The notes: a model not told the origin generated them from the letters alone. A stretch of DNA of 6,067 bases from Victivallaceae bacterium (GCA_028717165.1 JAQUOK010000216.1:1-6067), one strand, 5' to 3'. Shown: positions 1-6,067, counted from the first letter of the stretch. Made by a program: numbers and translations.

Positions 1-11
1 TTGCTTGACAG

Positions 12-95
12 CGATTGGGACTCCCGGGACGGTTGAGACTTTTGAATTTAACCTCAAAGTCCCAAGCGTCCCAAGTGTCTCAAAAGTCCCATTTT
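12..95. repeat. Long imperfect hairpin made of degenerate 9-nt modules
   Basis: Bases 15-42 pair with 56-83 around a 13-nt loop. Of 28 facing positions, 22 are Watson-Crick and one is G-T; mismatches are at 22, 24, 25, 32 and 36. Each arm is also a tandem array with a 9-nt period. Left units are 12-20, 21-29, 30-38 and 39-47. Right units, in the opposite orientation, are 51-59, 60-68, 69-77, 78-86 and 87-95. Read in the left-arm orientation the consensus is CNNTTGRGA, and units 12-20, 30-38, 60-68, 69-77 and 78-86 fit it fully. Unit borders in the two arms face each other exactly. No T-run follows either side, so it does not look like a simple intrinsic terminator. Function is unknown; a dispersed intergenic repeat or an array of protein-binding sites are both possible. 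Confidence 0.7.
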
Positions 96-123
96 CTCAA
101 ACAATGACTTTTTTCGGGGCCGT

Positions 124-133
124 CTAATTTGAC
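124..133 (+). repeat. 10-bp direct repeat, copy 1
   Basis: CTAATTTGAC here is repeated exactly at 243-252, 119 bp downstream in the same orientation. The base before each copy differs, but a G-C-rich flank precedes both. The repeat ends in a TTGAC core, so it may only be two -35-like hexamers with similar flanks. It could also be a binding site for a regulator of the downstream gene or the border of a small inserted segment. Role is inference. Confidence 0.4.
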
Positions 134-214
134 AATATAATAACCCGGAAAGCTTAGTGTCTTTGTTTTACACTTCTATTACAAAAACGCAAAGCGCGAA
201 ACAGTTCTTGGGTT

Positions 215-229
215 GCGGGCAAAGCCCGC
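215..229. repeat. Short GC-rich hairpin
   Basis: GCGGGC (215-220) and GCCCGC (224-229) form a perfect 6-bp stem with an AAA loop. The sequence after it on the plus strand is not T-rich and neither is the minus-strand exit, so it is at best a poor terminator. It lies just upstream of the second direct-repeat copy and about 40 bp before the promoter of the TPR gene. Confidence 0.5.
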
Positions 230-242
230 CTTAAACTATCGC

Positions 243-252
243 CTAATTTGAC
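243..252 (+). repeat. 10-bp direct repeat, copy 2
   Basis: Second exact copy of CTAATTTGAC (first at 124-133). It ends 18 bp before the -35 hexamer of the promoter at 271-299, a position where an activator or repressor site would be reasonable. No regulator is encoded nearby, so this is only positional inference. Confidence 0.4.
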
Positions 253-270
253 GGCGGGTTCATAAAAAAG

Positions 271-299
271 TTGAAAATCAGTTCTTCAGGAATTATAAT
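271..299 (+). promoter_or_regulatory. Sigma70-type promoter of the TPR gene
   Basis: TTGAAA (271-276), a 17-nt spacer, and a perfect TATAAT (294-299). Transcription should start near 305-307, giving a leader of about 50 nt before the ATG at 358. The -35 box coincides with a TTG codon in frame with the gene, which argues against translation starting that far upstream. Confidence 0.7.
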
Positions 300-343
300 T
301 ACTAACCTGAGAACAGCATGGATTCGTCAGAACCCAGGAAAAC

Positions 344-350
344 GGAAGGA
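344..350 (+). promoter_or_regulatory. Ribosome binding site that fixes the TPR gene start
   Basis: GGAAGGA ends 7 nt before the ATG at 358. It supports that ATG over the in-frame TTG at 271, which is inside the promoter. Confidence 0.75.
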
Positions 351-357
351 AAGCCTG

Positions 358-1506
358 ATGAAAATAAAAATATTCGTATTATCTTTGCTTATGCTGTATG
401 TCGGCGCAAGTCATGCCTTTGATAACTATGACCAGGCCTTCAATCAGATGCGCTGCCGTTATTCTCTGGGACATTATAAAAGGATGCTGGCGATTGCTCC
501 GGTCACGCTGAAATTCTGTACAAGCCCCGGACAAAAATATAATGTTTTATATTACAAGGCGCTGGCATTTTACGAGCTGCAGTATTTCTGGCAGGCGGAA
601 CAGACTTTTGCCGAAGCCGCGCGCCTTGGAGACATAAGCGAAAAGCAAAAGTTGCAGGCCGTCTATAACCAGATAAGGAGCCAGTATGCCAATAAGCATT
701 TTATAAGCGCGCTGGCGAATGCCGAGAAATATTCCGTTTTTTCCGGGAAGCCGTCTGCTTTGCAATTGAATATCCTGCTGATCGGCATTGAAACCGCCCG
801 GCAGTTGGATCGGAATGTGAAAGCTCTGGACCTGGCGGAAAAAATGGAAAAGGCGGCCGACCCGGATTCCGCCTGGCATTATCGCGGTATAATCATGCAG
901 ATCCAGATATTGTGTTTGACCAAAGAATATGAAAAAGCGGAAAAAATCATCAGCAAAGTTGATATAACGAAAGTTCCGCTTCCGATGCAGTCTGAATTTC
1001 TCGCGTGGAGCGGGTATTGCTGCGAAAAAGGCGACAAGCCCGGGATCGCCGCGGAAAAATATTCTCTTGCGTATGCGGATTCGGCCTCTTATTATGCCGG
1101 CCTGGCGGCTTTGCGGCATGCCAATATGCGCAACCGCAACGGGGAAAAGGATTACGAGAAAACGGCCTCCATTTATGAAAAAGTAATGCAAATGTCCGGG
1201 GCGCACCCCGACCATAAAAGCCAGGCCGTCTATAAGATCGCCCGCCTTTATGAACAGCATCAGCAACCCGATATCGCGGAACATTTGCTGGCCGGGATAG
1301 ACAAAGTGGGTTCTCCTTCCGTTTACTGGCTGGCGAAAATTTATAATCTGCGGGGCGATATTTTATATAAGAAAGGCGATATGGACCGGGCCAGAAAGTA
1401 TTTCAAGCTCTGTGTCAGTCTCTCTCCGCAACAGCCCGATACCAATTACGCAAAGGAAATTCTGGCGCAAATCGGCGAAAAAACCGTTCTGCCTGAAAAA
1501 AAATAG
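358..1506 (+). CDS. Secreted TPR-type helical repeat protein
   Basis: The product is 382 residues and its specific role is not recognised. Residues 1-20 are a clear Sec signal peptide: Lys-rich start, hydrophobic core FVLSLLMLYV, small-residue exit ASHA before FDNY. There is no lipobox cysteine. The rest is almost all predicted helix with TPR-like pairs. The clearest are about residues 61-92 (YYKALAFYELQYFWQAEQTFAEAARLGD region), 285-312 and 322-356, the last with the typical G-D-x-x-x-A-x-x-Y/F spacing. The end is lysine-rich and charged. TPR proteins act as binding scaffolds, so this one probably mediates protein contacts in the periplasm or at the envelope; partner unknown. The ATG at 358 is chosen for its ribosome binding site, its signal peptide and the promoter at 271-299. 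An in-frame TTG at 271 would add 29 residues and hide the signal peptide. The gene stands alone and its stop abuts that of the convergent GH9 gene. Confidence 0.85.
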   Translation: MKIKIFVLSLLMLYVGASHAFDNYDQAFNQMRCRYSLGHYKRMLAIAPVTLKFCTSPGQKYNVLYYKALAFYELQYFWQAEQTFAEAARLGDISEKQKLQAVYNQIRSQYANKHFISALANAEKYSVFSGKPSALQLNILLIGIETARQLDRNVKALDLAEKMEKAADPDSAWHYRGIIMQIQILCLTKEYEKAEKIISKVDITKVPLPMQSEFLAWSGYCCEKGDKPGIAAEKYSLAYADSASYYAGLAALRHANMRNRNGEKDYEKTASIYEKVMQMSGAHPDHKSQAVYKIARLYEQHQQPDIAEHLLAGIDKVGSPSVYWLAKIYNLRGDILYKKGDMDRARKYFKLCVSLSPQQPDTNYAKEILAQIGEKTVLPEKK

Positions 1507-4500
1507 TTACGGCTGAAACAGATATCCTTCCATTTGATCAAGGCTCCCGGCCGGTATCTCGTTTTTCCATTCCGGCGGCGGTTTCCAGCCCGCCGGAAGC
1601 AGGCAGGCCAGCCCGGCAGCACAGGGGCCGATGGTTTCCCATACCGTGAATTCATTCTGCGGGACTGCAAACCTTTCGATATTGGCGAAGCGCCGCCATA
1701 CCGGATACATTTTATCGAGGATTGCGGAACTTTCGCCGACGGTGAGCGTCTTGCCTTGGTTCAGCGCCTTCGGCATCAGGTCGACCGTCACCCCGTCAAA
1801 GTAATGGTCCGGCCGCGGGCCGTAACGCAGCCCGAACACCATGTCAAAGGCCTGGTAAGCTACGTTAAAAGTAAATGTATAAGGGGTTATTCCCGGCAGC
1901 GGCGGCAATATTCCGTCCGAATATGACGGCAGGGACAAAATCCGGACGGGAGTGTTCCGGCCCAGTCCGGTCGTCATGGCGCGCCCCATCGGATTGCAGC
2001 CGTTCATCCAGTCATTTAAGAGCAGCGCCGCGTCCCGGTAGGCGTACAGCCCGCTGATACTGTAGGCGATCAGGAATATGCGGCCCTTTTTGAACGGGAT
2101 CGCGTTTCCCCAGGCTAAGGTAGTGAAAAAAGTATGGTCCGGCGGAAAATTCAAATTGCGGTAGGCGAGGTTTTCCTGATAATTGAGCCATTTCTGGGCT
2201 TCCGCTATTACCGCTGACTGGTATTGCTGCTGAAAACCGAAAAAATCCCGTCCTGACGATAATATTTCGGTCAGAAAGAACGGGTTCAGGGGATACATGA
2301 GCTTGTCCAGAATGACGTTGAATCTTTCCTGGCTCAGGAAGGTCCTGTAATACTCGTCACGGGTAAGCTCGTAAAGGTTCAGGGCCGCCTTGAAGATCAT
2401 TTCGGGACGGAGTTCCGGCGGTTCGACGAAACTGTAGACCGCGGTTCTGCCGTTCCCGATGTCATGATCCCAACTGTATTTTATCTGATTCCGGGGATCA
2501 ATCGCGTATTTGAAGGCTTTTGCCGCGGATTCGAGGAACAGAACCGCTTTATCCTGAGCGCCGCATTTTACGTAGGCCCGCGCCAGTAAAGAAGCATGGG
2601 CCGCGTACTGCATGGTGCTGTGCCTGGTCGGCAGCGCCAGATAATAACGCTGGGTATCCTTGACCGGGTTGTCTATTTTCGGCTGGGCGGTGCCCTCCAG
2701 CCAGCAGCCGACTCCGCCTGCGGCGTTCTGAGCTTTCCGCCAGACTTCCACGCCCCAGGCCGCTTCATCGATAATATCCGGAATGCCGTTGCCGGATTCC
2801 GGAATGTCCTGCTGGCCGTCACTGAATTTTTCAGGGAACATGAAATAGGCGGAAAGCAGATCCTGTACGATCTGGAAATGATAGGTCCGGCGCTGGAAAT
2901 CCCCGGCGTCCCACCAGCCGCCGTAAACGTTGAGTTTTGTGTCCGTCCGGTTTTCGTAGATAACCGTAAAGCGGTCGATCGCTACGGGAGCGCCGTCCTG
3001 ATCCAGATAGCCAAATGTTTGGCCGGACGGCGAATAGTCGGAGTCCTCCGGCGAATATTTTGAAATCCAACTGTGCAGGTGATCGGCGCCCATTATCCAG
3101 TTAGTGTGCGGGGGGCCCTTGGCGATTCCCGAACGCTGGTGAAAAAGTCCGCGGACATGTTTGTAAAACGCTCGCCCGATGGCGTTTCCGCTTATTTCGA
3201 AGCTCCATGAACGCCCGATGCCGGGTACGTATATATGGTATCTGCCCGGTTTCCTGAAATCCGAAAAATCCATTTCACAGACCTGTTCCCCGTTCAGCGG
3301 AACCGCATTGCCGCCGCCGGTGTAATACTGTTCATTCATGCGCAGCCGGATATCGCCGGAAAAGGCGACGGAGTTGTTTTTTTCATCAATGATGTGAAAT
3401 TTCCGGTTGAACCATCCCGCCAATTTCAGGGGGCCGGCCGCGGCCAGCCACATGCCGAGGTAGGCGATTTTGCGTCCGGCTTCCGGCAGGTAGCCGACCT
3501 GGTTTACCTTGATCGTCCGGGATATTATTTTTTGTTCGTCATAGCAGAATTCGATTTTTTCGCCGTTCCGGGTAGTCAGAGTATATTTTTCTCCCTGCTT
3601 CAACGGCGCTGCCGGCTTCAGATAGGCGAAGTGCGCCACCGCCGCGCATTTGACCCGTTTCAAAGTATCGGTCAGCCCCCTTTTTACCCGCATGACCCCG
3701 ACGGCGTTTATCCAGTAAGCGTTTTGCGTAAATGCAAGTTCTTTCCCGCCGGAATCCTTCAGGATGAAAAAATCCGGATTCTCGAAATTCTCCTTGATCT
3801 GCGGACGGTAGGTGGCGATCACGTTTACCGTGTTGAAGTCGTAATAGAAATTATACGACCAGTCTTTTTCCTTGATTTTCCCGGAGTCGAGTTCCCTGAA
3901 AAAAGCCCCGCATTCCGCTTTTACGCGTTCCCGCATGAAATCATTATAATTGCCGACGATGCAGATCCAGTCCCTGGTAATGAAATGTATTTTCAGTTTG
4001 CCTTTTATGGCTACCGGGCCTTTCGGAAAAATTCTCTGCACCGGGCCGATGGTAATGCCGCGTTCGCGCAGTTCCCGGGTAAGTTTCCGGGCATAATATT
4101 CCTGTTGCGCCAAAGTCAGGGTAAGACCGTTTTCCCGGGCTTCCTTTTTTACCTGCGTTTCGCTCAAAGGCCCGTCAAAAACCTTGACTTCATCTATCCT
4201 TATCCCGTATTCCTGGGACATTTCCAGCATGCCGATACTGAACTTGCCGTAGGCCGGCAGGTATTCCGCCGCCGCGGAATAAGCCTTTACTCCGTCGACG
4301 TAGAGCGAATATTTGCCATCCGTCCCCTGGGGCGGAACGACAAGCGCGTAATGATGCCATTGCCGGTCCGCAAAACGCCGGTAGCTGTAACCGCCGCCGG
4401 AACCGGCTTTGGAATTGATTATTCCCCAGGACGGAAAAAGCAGGGCGCCCGGAGAACCTTTATCCGCCGAACCGCAGCCGAAAAAACGGCCGCCGTAGGA

Positions 4501-4815
4501 ATTGCTTTGCGGCAGCCGGGCGAAACCGCAGATGCTGAAGCCTTTTTTGTTGTCCAGAGGCATTTCCGGTCCGGTGGCGCCGAATTTTACCGGCCGCTTT
4601 ACGGTGGGGCCGAAACAGCGGTTTTTCGCACCCAGGATTTCGGGAGCGGCGGAAAAGATATTTGCATCGGAACAGGGCGTAAGGTGGCGGCTGTTGCCGG
4701 AAGCGTCTTTGAAATTTCCGTCAAGTTTATACCAGGCAAGCAGGGCAGGAGTATTTTCAGCGCATGCCGGAGAAGCGGCCAGCGCCACGAAAATAAGGTA
4801 TGAAAATAAACGCAT
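1507..4815 (-). CDS. Secreted multidomain GH9 glycoside hydrolase with N-terminal LamG-like domain
   Basis: The 1102-residue product begins with a Sec signal peptide (residues 1-19, ending PACA). Residues 24-220 look like a LamG/concanavalin-type sandwich: AWYKLDG start, RQWHHYALVV, LYVDG and the closing IDEVKVFDGPLSETQV. Residues 235-430 are an unassigned, beta-rich-looking segment. Residues 435-542 match the Ig-like domain that precedes many GH9 catalytic modules (KVNQVGYLPEAGRKIAYLG). The catalytic (alpha/alpha)6 module covers about 545-1080, with GGWWDAGDF (632-640; Asp636 and Asp639 expected to hold the nucleophilic water), IPESGNGIPDIIDEA (671-685), GCNPMGRAMTTGLG (939-952) and QNEFTVWE (1053-1060; Glu1055 the likely acid). 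The usual His-His-Arg motif after TGLG is missing (see findings). GH9 enzymes invert beta-glycosidic bonds, mostly in cellulose and related beta-glucans; some relatives are exo-glucosidases or glucosaminidases, so substrate is open. An AGGGGG site lies 5 nt before the ATG. Confidence 0.93.
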   Translation of the reverse strand: MRLFSYLIFVALAASPACAENTPALLAWYKLDGNFKDASGNSRHLTPCSDANIFSAAPEILGAKNRCFGPTVKRPVKFGATGPEMPLDNKKGFSICGFARLPQSNSYGGRFFGCGSADKGSPGALLFPSWGIINSKAGSGGGYSYRRFADRQWHHYALVVPPQGTDGKYSLYVDGVKAYSAAAEYLPAYGKFSIGMLEMSQEYGIRIDEVKVFDGPLSETQVKKEARENGLTLTLAQQEYYARKLTRELRERGITIGPVQRIFPKGPVAIKGKLKIHFITRDWICIVGNYNDFMRERVKAECGAFFRELDSGKIKEKDWSYNFYYDFNTVNVIATYRPQIKENFENPDFFILKDSGGKELAFTQNAYWINAVGVMRVKRGLTDTLKRVKCAAVAHFAYLKPAAPLKQGEKYTLTTRNGEKIEFCYDEQKIISRTIKVNQVGYLPEAGRKIAYLGMWLAAAGPLKLAGWFNRKFHIIDEKNNSVAFSGDIRLRMNEQYYTGGGNAVPLNGEQVCEMDFSDFRKPGRYHIYVPGIGRSWSFEISGNAIGRAFYKHVRGLFHQRSGIAKGPPHTNWIMGADHLHSWISKYSPEDSDYSPSGQTFGYLDQDGAPVAIDRFTVIYENRTDTKLNVYGGWWDAGDFQRRTYHFQIVQDLLSAYFMFPEKFSDGQQDIPESGNGIPDIIDEAAWGVEVWRKAQNAAGGVGCWLEGTAQPKIDNPVKDTQRYYLALPTRHSTMQYAAHASLLARAYVKCGAQDKAVLFLESAAKAFKYAIDPRNQIKYSWDHDIGNGRTAVYSFVEPPELRPEMIFKAALNLYELTRDEYYRTFLSQERFNVILDKLMYPLNPFFLTEILSSGRDFFGFQQQYQSAVIAEAQKWLNYQENLAYRNLNFPPDHTFFTTLAWGNAIPFKKGRIFLIAYSISGLYAYRDAALLLNDWMNGCNPMGRAMTTGLGRNTPVRILSLPSYSDGILPPLPGITPYTFTFNVAYQAFDMVFGLRYGPRPDHYFDGVTVDLMPKALNQGKTLTVGESSAILDKMYPVWRRFANIERFAVPQNEFTVWETIGPCAAGLACLLPAGWKPPPEWKNEIPAGSLDQMEGYLFQP

Positions 4816-4820
4816 GAGCT

Positions 4821-4826
4821 CCCCCT
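4821..4826 (-). promoter_or_regulatory. Ribosome binding site of the GH9 gene
   Basis: On the minus strand AGGGGG is followed by 5 nt and the ATG at 4815. It supports that start, which also gives a clean signal peptide. Confidence 0.65.
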
Positions 4827-4852
4827 GGGTTATAGCGAAAAAACTCTTGGGC

Positions 4853-4871
4853 TATTTAGACCGGTCAAATA
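4853..4871. promoter_or_regulatory. Near-perfect palindrome in the GH9 leader, possible operator
   Basis: GACCGGTC (4859-4866) is a perfect 8-bp palindrome. It is flanked by TATTT (4853-4857) and AAATA (4867-4871), which are complementary if A4858 is looped out. It sits between the candidate -10 at 4877-4882 and the GH9 start, 38-56 bp before the ATG, a typical place for a repressor operator. No regulator gene is in the window. The operator role is inference. Confidence 0.35.
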
Positions 4872-4876
4872 TATAA

Positions 4877-4905
4877 AAATTATCACCCGGCAAATGAAAT
4901 TGCAA
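4877..4905 (-). promoter_or_regulatory. Candidate promoter of the GH9 gene
   Basis: On the minus strand TTGCAA (4905-4900), a 17-nt spacer, then TAATTT (4882-4877). An overlapping GATAAT (4884-4879) is a better -10 but at 15-nt spacing. The match is much weaker than the other two promoters in the window, so GH9 may rely on read-through from ftsQ or on an activator or alternative sigma factor. Confidence 0.3.
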
Positions 4906-4943
4906 ATCAGACCTTATGTCCTTTGTTTCCGGGACGGCGATTT

Positions 4944-5747
4944 TTACCGGAAGATAACCTGATTTTCATAAGTCAGGTCGATTGTCGGCTGGCGTCTGCC
5001 TTGTTTCTGGCGAAGCGCGTAAGTTAATTTCTGAAGCGAATCCTTGAGTTTTTTCGGCGGAACCAGCACCTTATAGGGGCGGTTTCCTTCGATCATCAGG
5101 AAAGTTATCTTTTCCGGAGCTTTCAGTGAAATTGAACTGATCCTGAAATCCCGGAATTCGTACCTTGCCAGTTTGACAAGTTCCACTGCCGATTCCATTT
5201 CCGGAAGTTTTTCTCCCGCTTTTATTGTTCTGCACGGGAAATCCCGGATGACCGGCAAAGGATATTTCAGATCCATGCAGTAATTTCTGTCCAGTACGAT
5301 TGCGTCCTCATCCATCACCCATTTCGAATCATACTCGAATAAATAAGCGATCGGGACGCGCTGGGTAACGGTTATTCTAACGGTGTCAGGCAGCACCCGA
5401 TATACGCCGGCGCTCTTTATATAGGAGATTTTTTCCACTTTACGCCTTATTCCGGCAAGATTTATACTGAAAAGGTTATCCGTATCCACGTTGAGGCCGA
5501 GATATTTCGCCATAGCCCCGGTACGGCCGGGATCCATGCCTTCCAGCTCTATCCGGCGCAGGACAAGGTGTTCATTTTTAGTAAACAGAACCCGGAACAT
5601 GCCCCAGCCGGCAAGACCGAGCAGCGCGACGGCGGCGAAGATTATGAAAAGGGCAAGAGTTATTCTTACAAACTTCTGCTTTTCCTTTGAAGGTATGGTC
5701 TTGCGGGTTTTCCCGCTCTGAGATTTTTTAGCCACAGTCATTTCCAT
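4944..5747 (-). CDS. ftsQ: Cell division protein FtsQ (DivIB-like, POTRA domain)
   Basis: The product is 267 residues, near the usual FtsQ length. It has a basic cytoplasmic tail (1-26), one membrane helix (about 27-48) and an extracytoplasmic part. Residues 61-135 fit a POTRA domain: LVLRRIELEGM, then the helix with INLAGIRRKVEKISYIKSAGVYRVLPDTVRITVTQRVPIAYL, including the family R-x-P-x-A motif. The beta domain follows with WVMDEDAIVLD (143-153) and ends IDLTYENQVIFR, typical of FtsQ C-termini. FtsQ links early and late divisome proteins (FtsB and FtsL) at the inner membrane. An alternative ATG at 5741 (Met3) has a CGGA at 8 nt, whereas that same site is only 2 nt from the ATG at 5747, so the protein may really be 265 residues. 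No mur, ddl, ftsA or ftsZ gene is adjacent; GH9 lies 128 bp downstream with no visible terminator between them. Confidence 0.85.
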   Translation of the reverse strand: MEMTVAKKSQSGKTRKTIPSKEKQKFVRITLALFIIFAAVALLGLAGWGMFRVLFTKNEHLVLRRIELEGMDPGRTGAMAKYLGLNVDTDNLFSINLAGIRRKVEKISYIKSAGVYRVLPDTVRITVTQRVPIAYLFEYDSKWVMDEDAIVLDRNYCMDLKYPLPVIRDFPCRTIKAGEKLPEMESAVELVKLARYEFRDFRISSISLKAPEKITFLMIEGNRPYKVLVPPKKLKDSLQKLTYALRQKQGRRQPTIDLTYENQVIFR

Positions 5748-5768
5748 ATTCCGATTACGTTTCTCTGC

Positions 5769-5797
5769 AATATAACACTGTTAGGCGGACATTTCAA
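5769..5797 (-). promoter_or_regulatory. Extended -10 promoter of ftsQ
   Basis: On the minus strand TTGAAA (5797-5792), a 17-nt spacer, then TATATT (5774-5769), preceded by TGT so that the -10 is of the extended TGN type. Transcription should start near 5761-5763, leaving a leader of only about 15-20 nt. The -35 box and spacing are the same as in the promoter of the TPR gene at 271-299. Confidence 0.7.
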
Positions 5798-6067
5798 AAA
5801 TTATGGAATGATACTGGGGTAAATTAATATCTGAGGCGCAATCAGACGCAAATGACAAAAGTCAAAAATAACGAAACCGGCGTTCGGGATGCGGCCGGCA
5901 ATGCGAAAAGCGGTTCTTCTGCACTTTGTGCCACAGATTATTAGCCTGAACCTTTCGCCGTCAAGTTTCAATCCGGCATAACCGGTCGCAAACTCCCTTT
6001 TATTCCGTTTGAATCTTGACTGCTTCAGTATTCCGGCTTGCTTTGCTTTATCAGTTCAAAAAAAGTT
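5798..6067. other. Gene-free right end
   Basis: No convincing coding region, tRNA or rRNA is seen. The longest thing resembling a gene is a 30-codon frame (5852-5944, +) with no proper ribosome binding site. Small inverted repeats exist: TGAC-AAAA-GTCA (5853-5864), CCGG-CATAA-CCGG (5973-5985) and ACTG-CTT-CAGT (6019-6029). All are short enough to occur by chance. A TTGACT at 6016-6021 has no good -10 at 17 nt on the plus strand. Confidence 0.5.

Larger units (their letters stand above)
96..270. other. Non-coding stretch between the modular hairpin and the TPR-gene promoter
   Basis: No open reading frame with a plausible start and ribosome binding site is visible on either strand. A perfect TATAAT lies at 136-141, but the bases 17 nt upstream of it (113-118) are a poor -35. 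A perfect TTGACA lies at 129-134, only one base before that TATAAT, and the bases 17 nt downstream of it are a poor -10. The two hexamers therefore cannot serve as one promoter. The stretch also carries the short repeats listed separately. Confidence 0.6.

Noticed and set aside
12..95. CRISPR array interpretation of the repeated 9-nt units
   Set aside because: The units are far too short, have no spacers, and switch orientation at the centre; no cas gene is present.
215..229. Intrinsic terminator
   Set aside because: The stem is good but neither exit has a T-run.
271..357. Upstream extension of the TPR gene to the TTG at 271
   Set aside because: It would start inside the -35 box, has no ribosome binding site, and would put 29 polar residues before a clear signal peptide.
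547..1284. 245-codon open frame on the minus strand opposite the TPR gene
   Set aside because: The product is low in recognisable structure and rich in Arg, Phe and Gly, as expected for an antisense shadow. The plus strand has a promoter, ribosome binding site and signal peptide.
3235..4803. 522-codon open frame on the plus strand opposite the GH9 gene
   Set aside because: Its codons lie exactly opposite the GH9 codons, so its stops would need TTA, CTA or TCA codons in GH9, which are rare in this gene. The product has no recognisable domain, whereas the minus strand encodes clear LamG, Ig-like and GH9 motifs.
5852..5944. 30-codon frame starting ATGACAAAAG on the plus strand
   Set aside because: The only purine-rich stretch upstream (GAGG at 5833-5836) is about 15 nt away, no promoter is evident, and the peptide shows no recognisable motif. 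Too weak to call a gene.
5951..6000. tRNA-like stretch with a TTTCAATCC that resembles a T-loop
   Set aside because: No matching acceptor, D or anticodon stems can be found around it on either strand.

Overview
The window reads as a bacterial chromosome segment of moderate GC with three protein-coding genes and two gene-free ends. Every product carries an export or membrane signal, and the organism has a peptidoglycan-type divisome (FtsQ). A large secreted protein with an N-terminal LamG-like fold fused to a GH9 hydrolase is a type of architecture common in the PVC group, for example Lentisphaerota or Verrucomicrobiota. That taxonomic guess is an inference from gene style, not from any marker gene, and I hold it weakly.

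Layout. Positions 1-357 are non-coding. They hold an unusual long imperfect hairpin built from 9-nt modules (12-95), a 10-bp direct repeat (124-133 and 243-252), a short GC-rich hairpin (215-229) and a good sigma70-type promoter (271-299). That promoter drives a secreted TPR-type helical-repeat protein (358-1506, +). Its stop codon directly abuts the stop of a convergent 1102-residue secreted GH9-family glycoside hydrolase (1507-4815, -). After a 128-bp gap with a candidate promoter and a palindrome comes ftsQ (4944-5747, -). FtsQ has its own strong extended -10 promoter (5769-5797, -). Positions 5748-6067 hold no convincing gene beyond that promoter.

How the genes relate. GH9 and ftsQ point the same way and could be partly co-transcribed, since no terminator is visible between them, but they have no obvious shared function. 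The GH9 enzyme should act outside the cytoplasm on a beta-linked glycan. It keeps the GH9 catalytic Asp and Glu motifs but lacks the usual His-His-Arg substrate-binding motif. FtsQ is a division protein sitting here without mur, ddl, ftsA or ftsZ next to it. The TPR protein cannot be assigned a pathway. I do not see a defence system, CRISPR array, transposase, tRNA or rRNA. The most unusual item is the modular hairpin at the left end.
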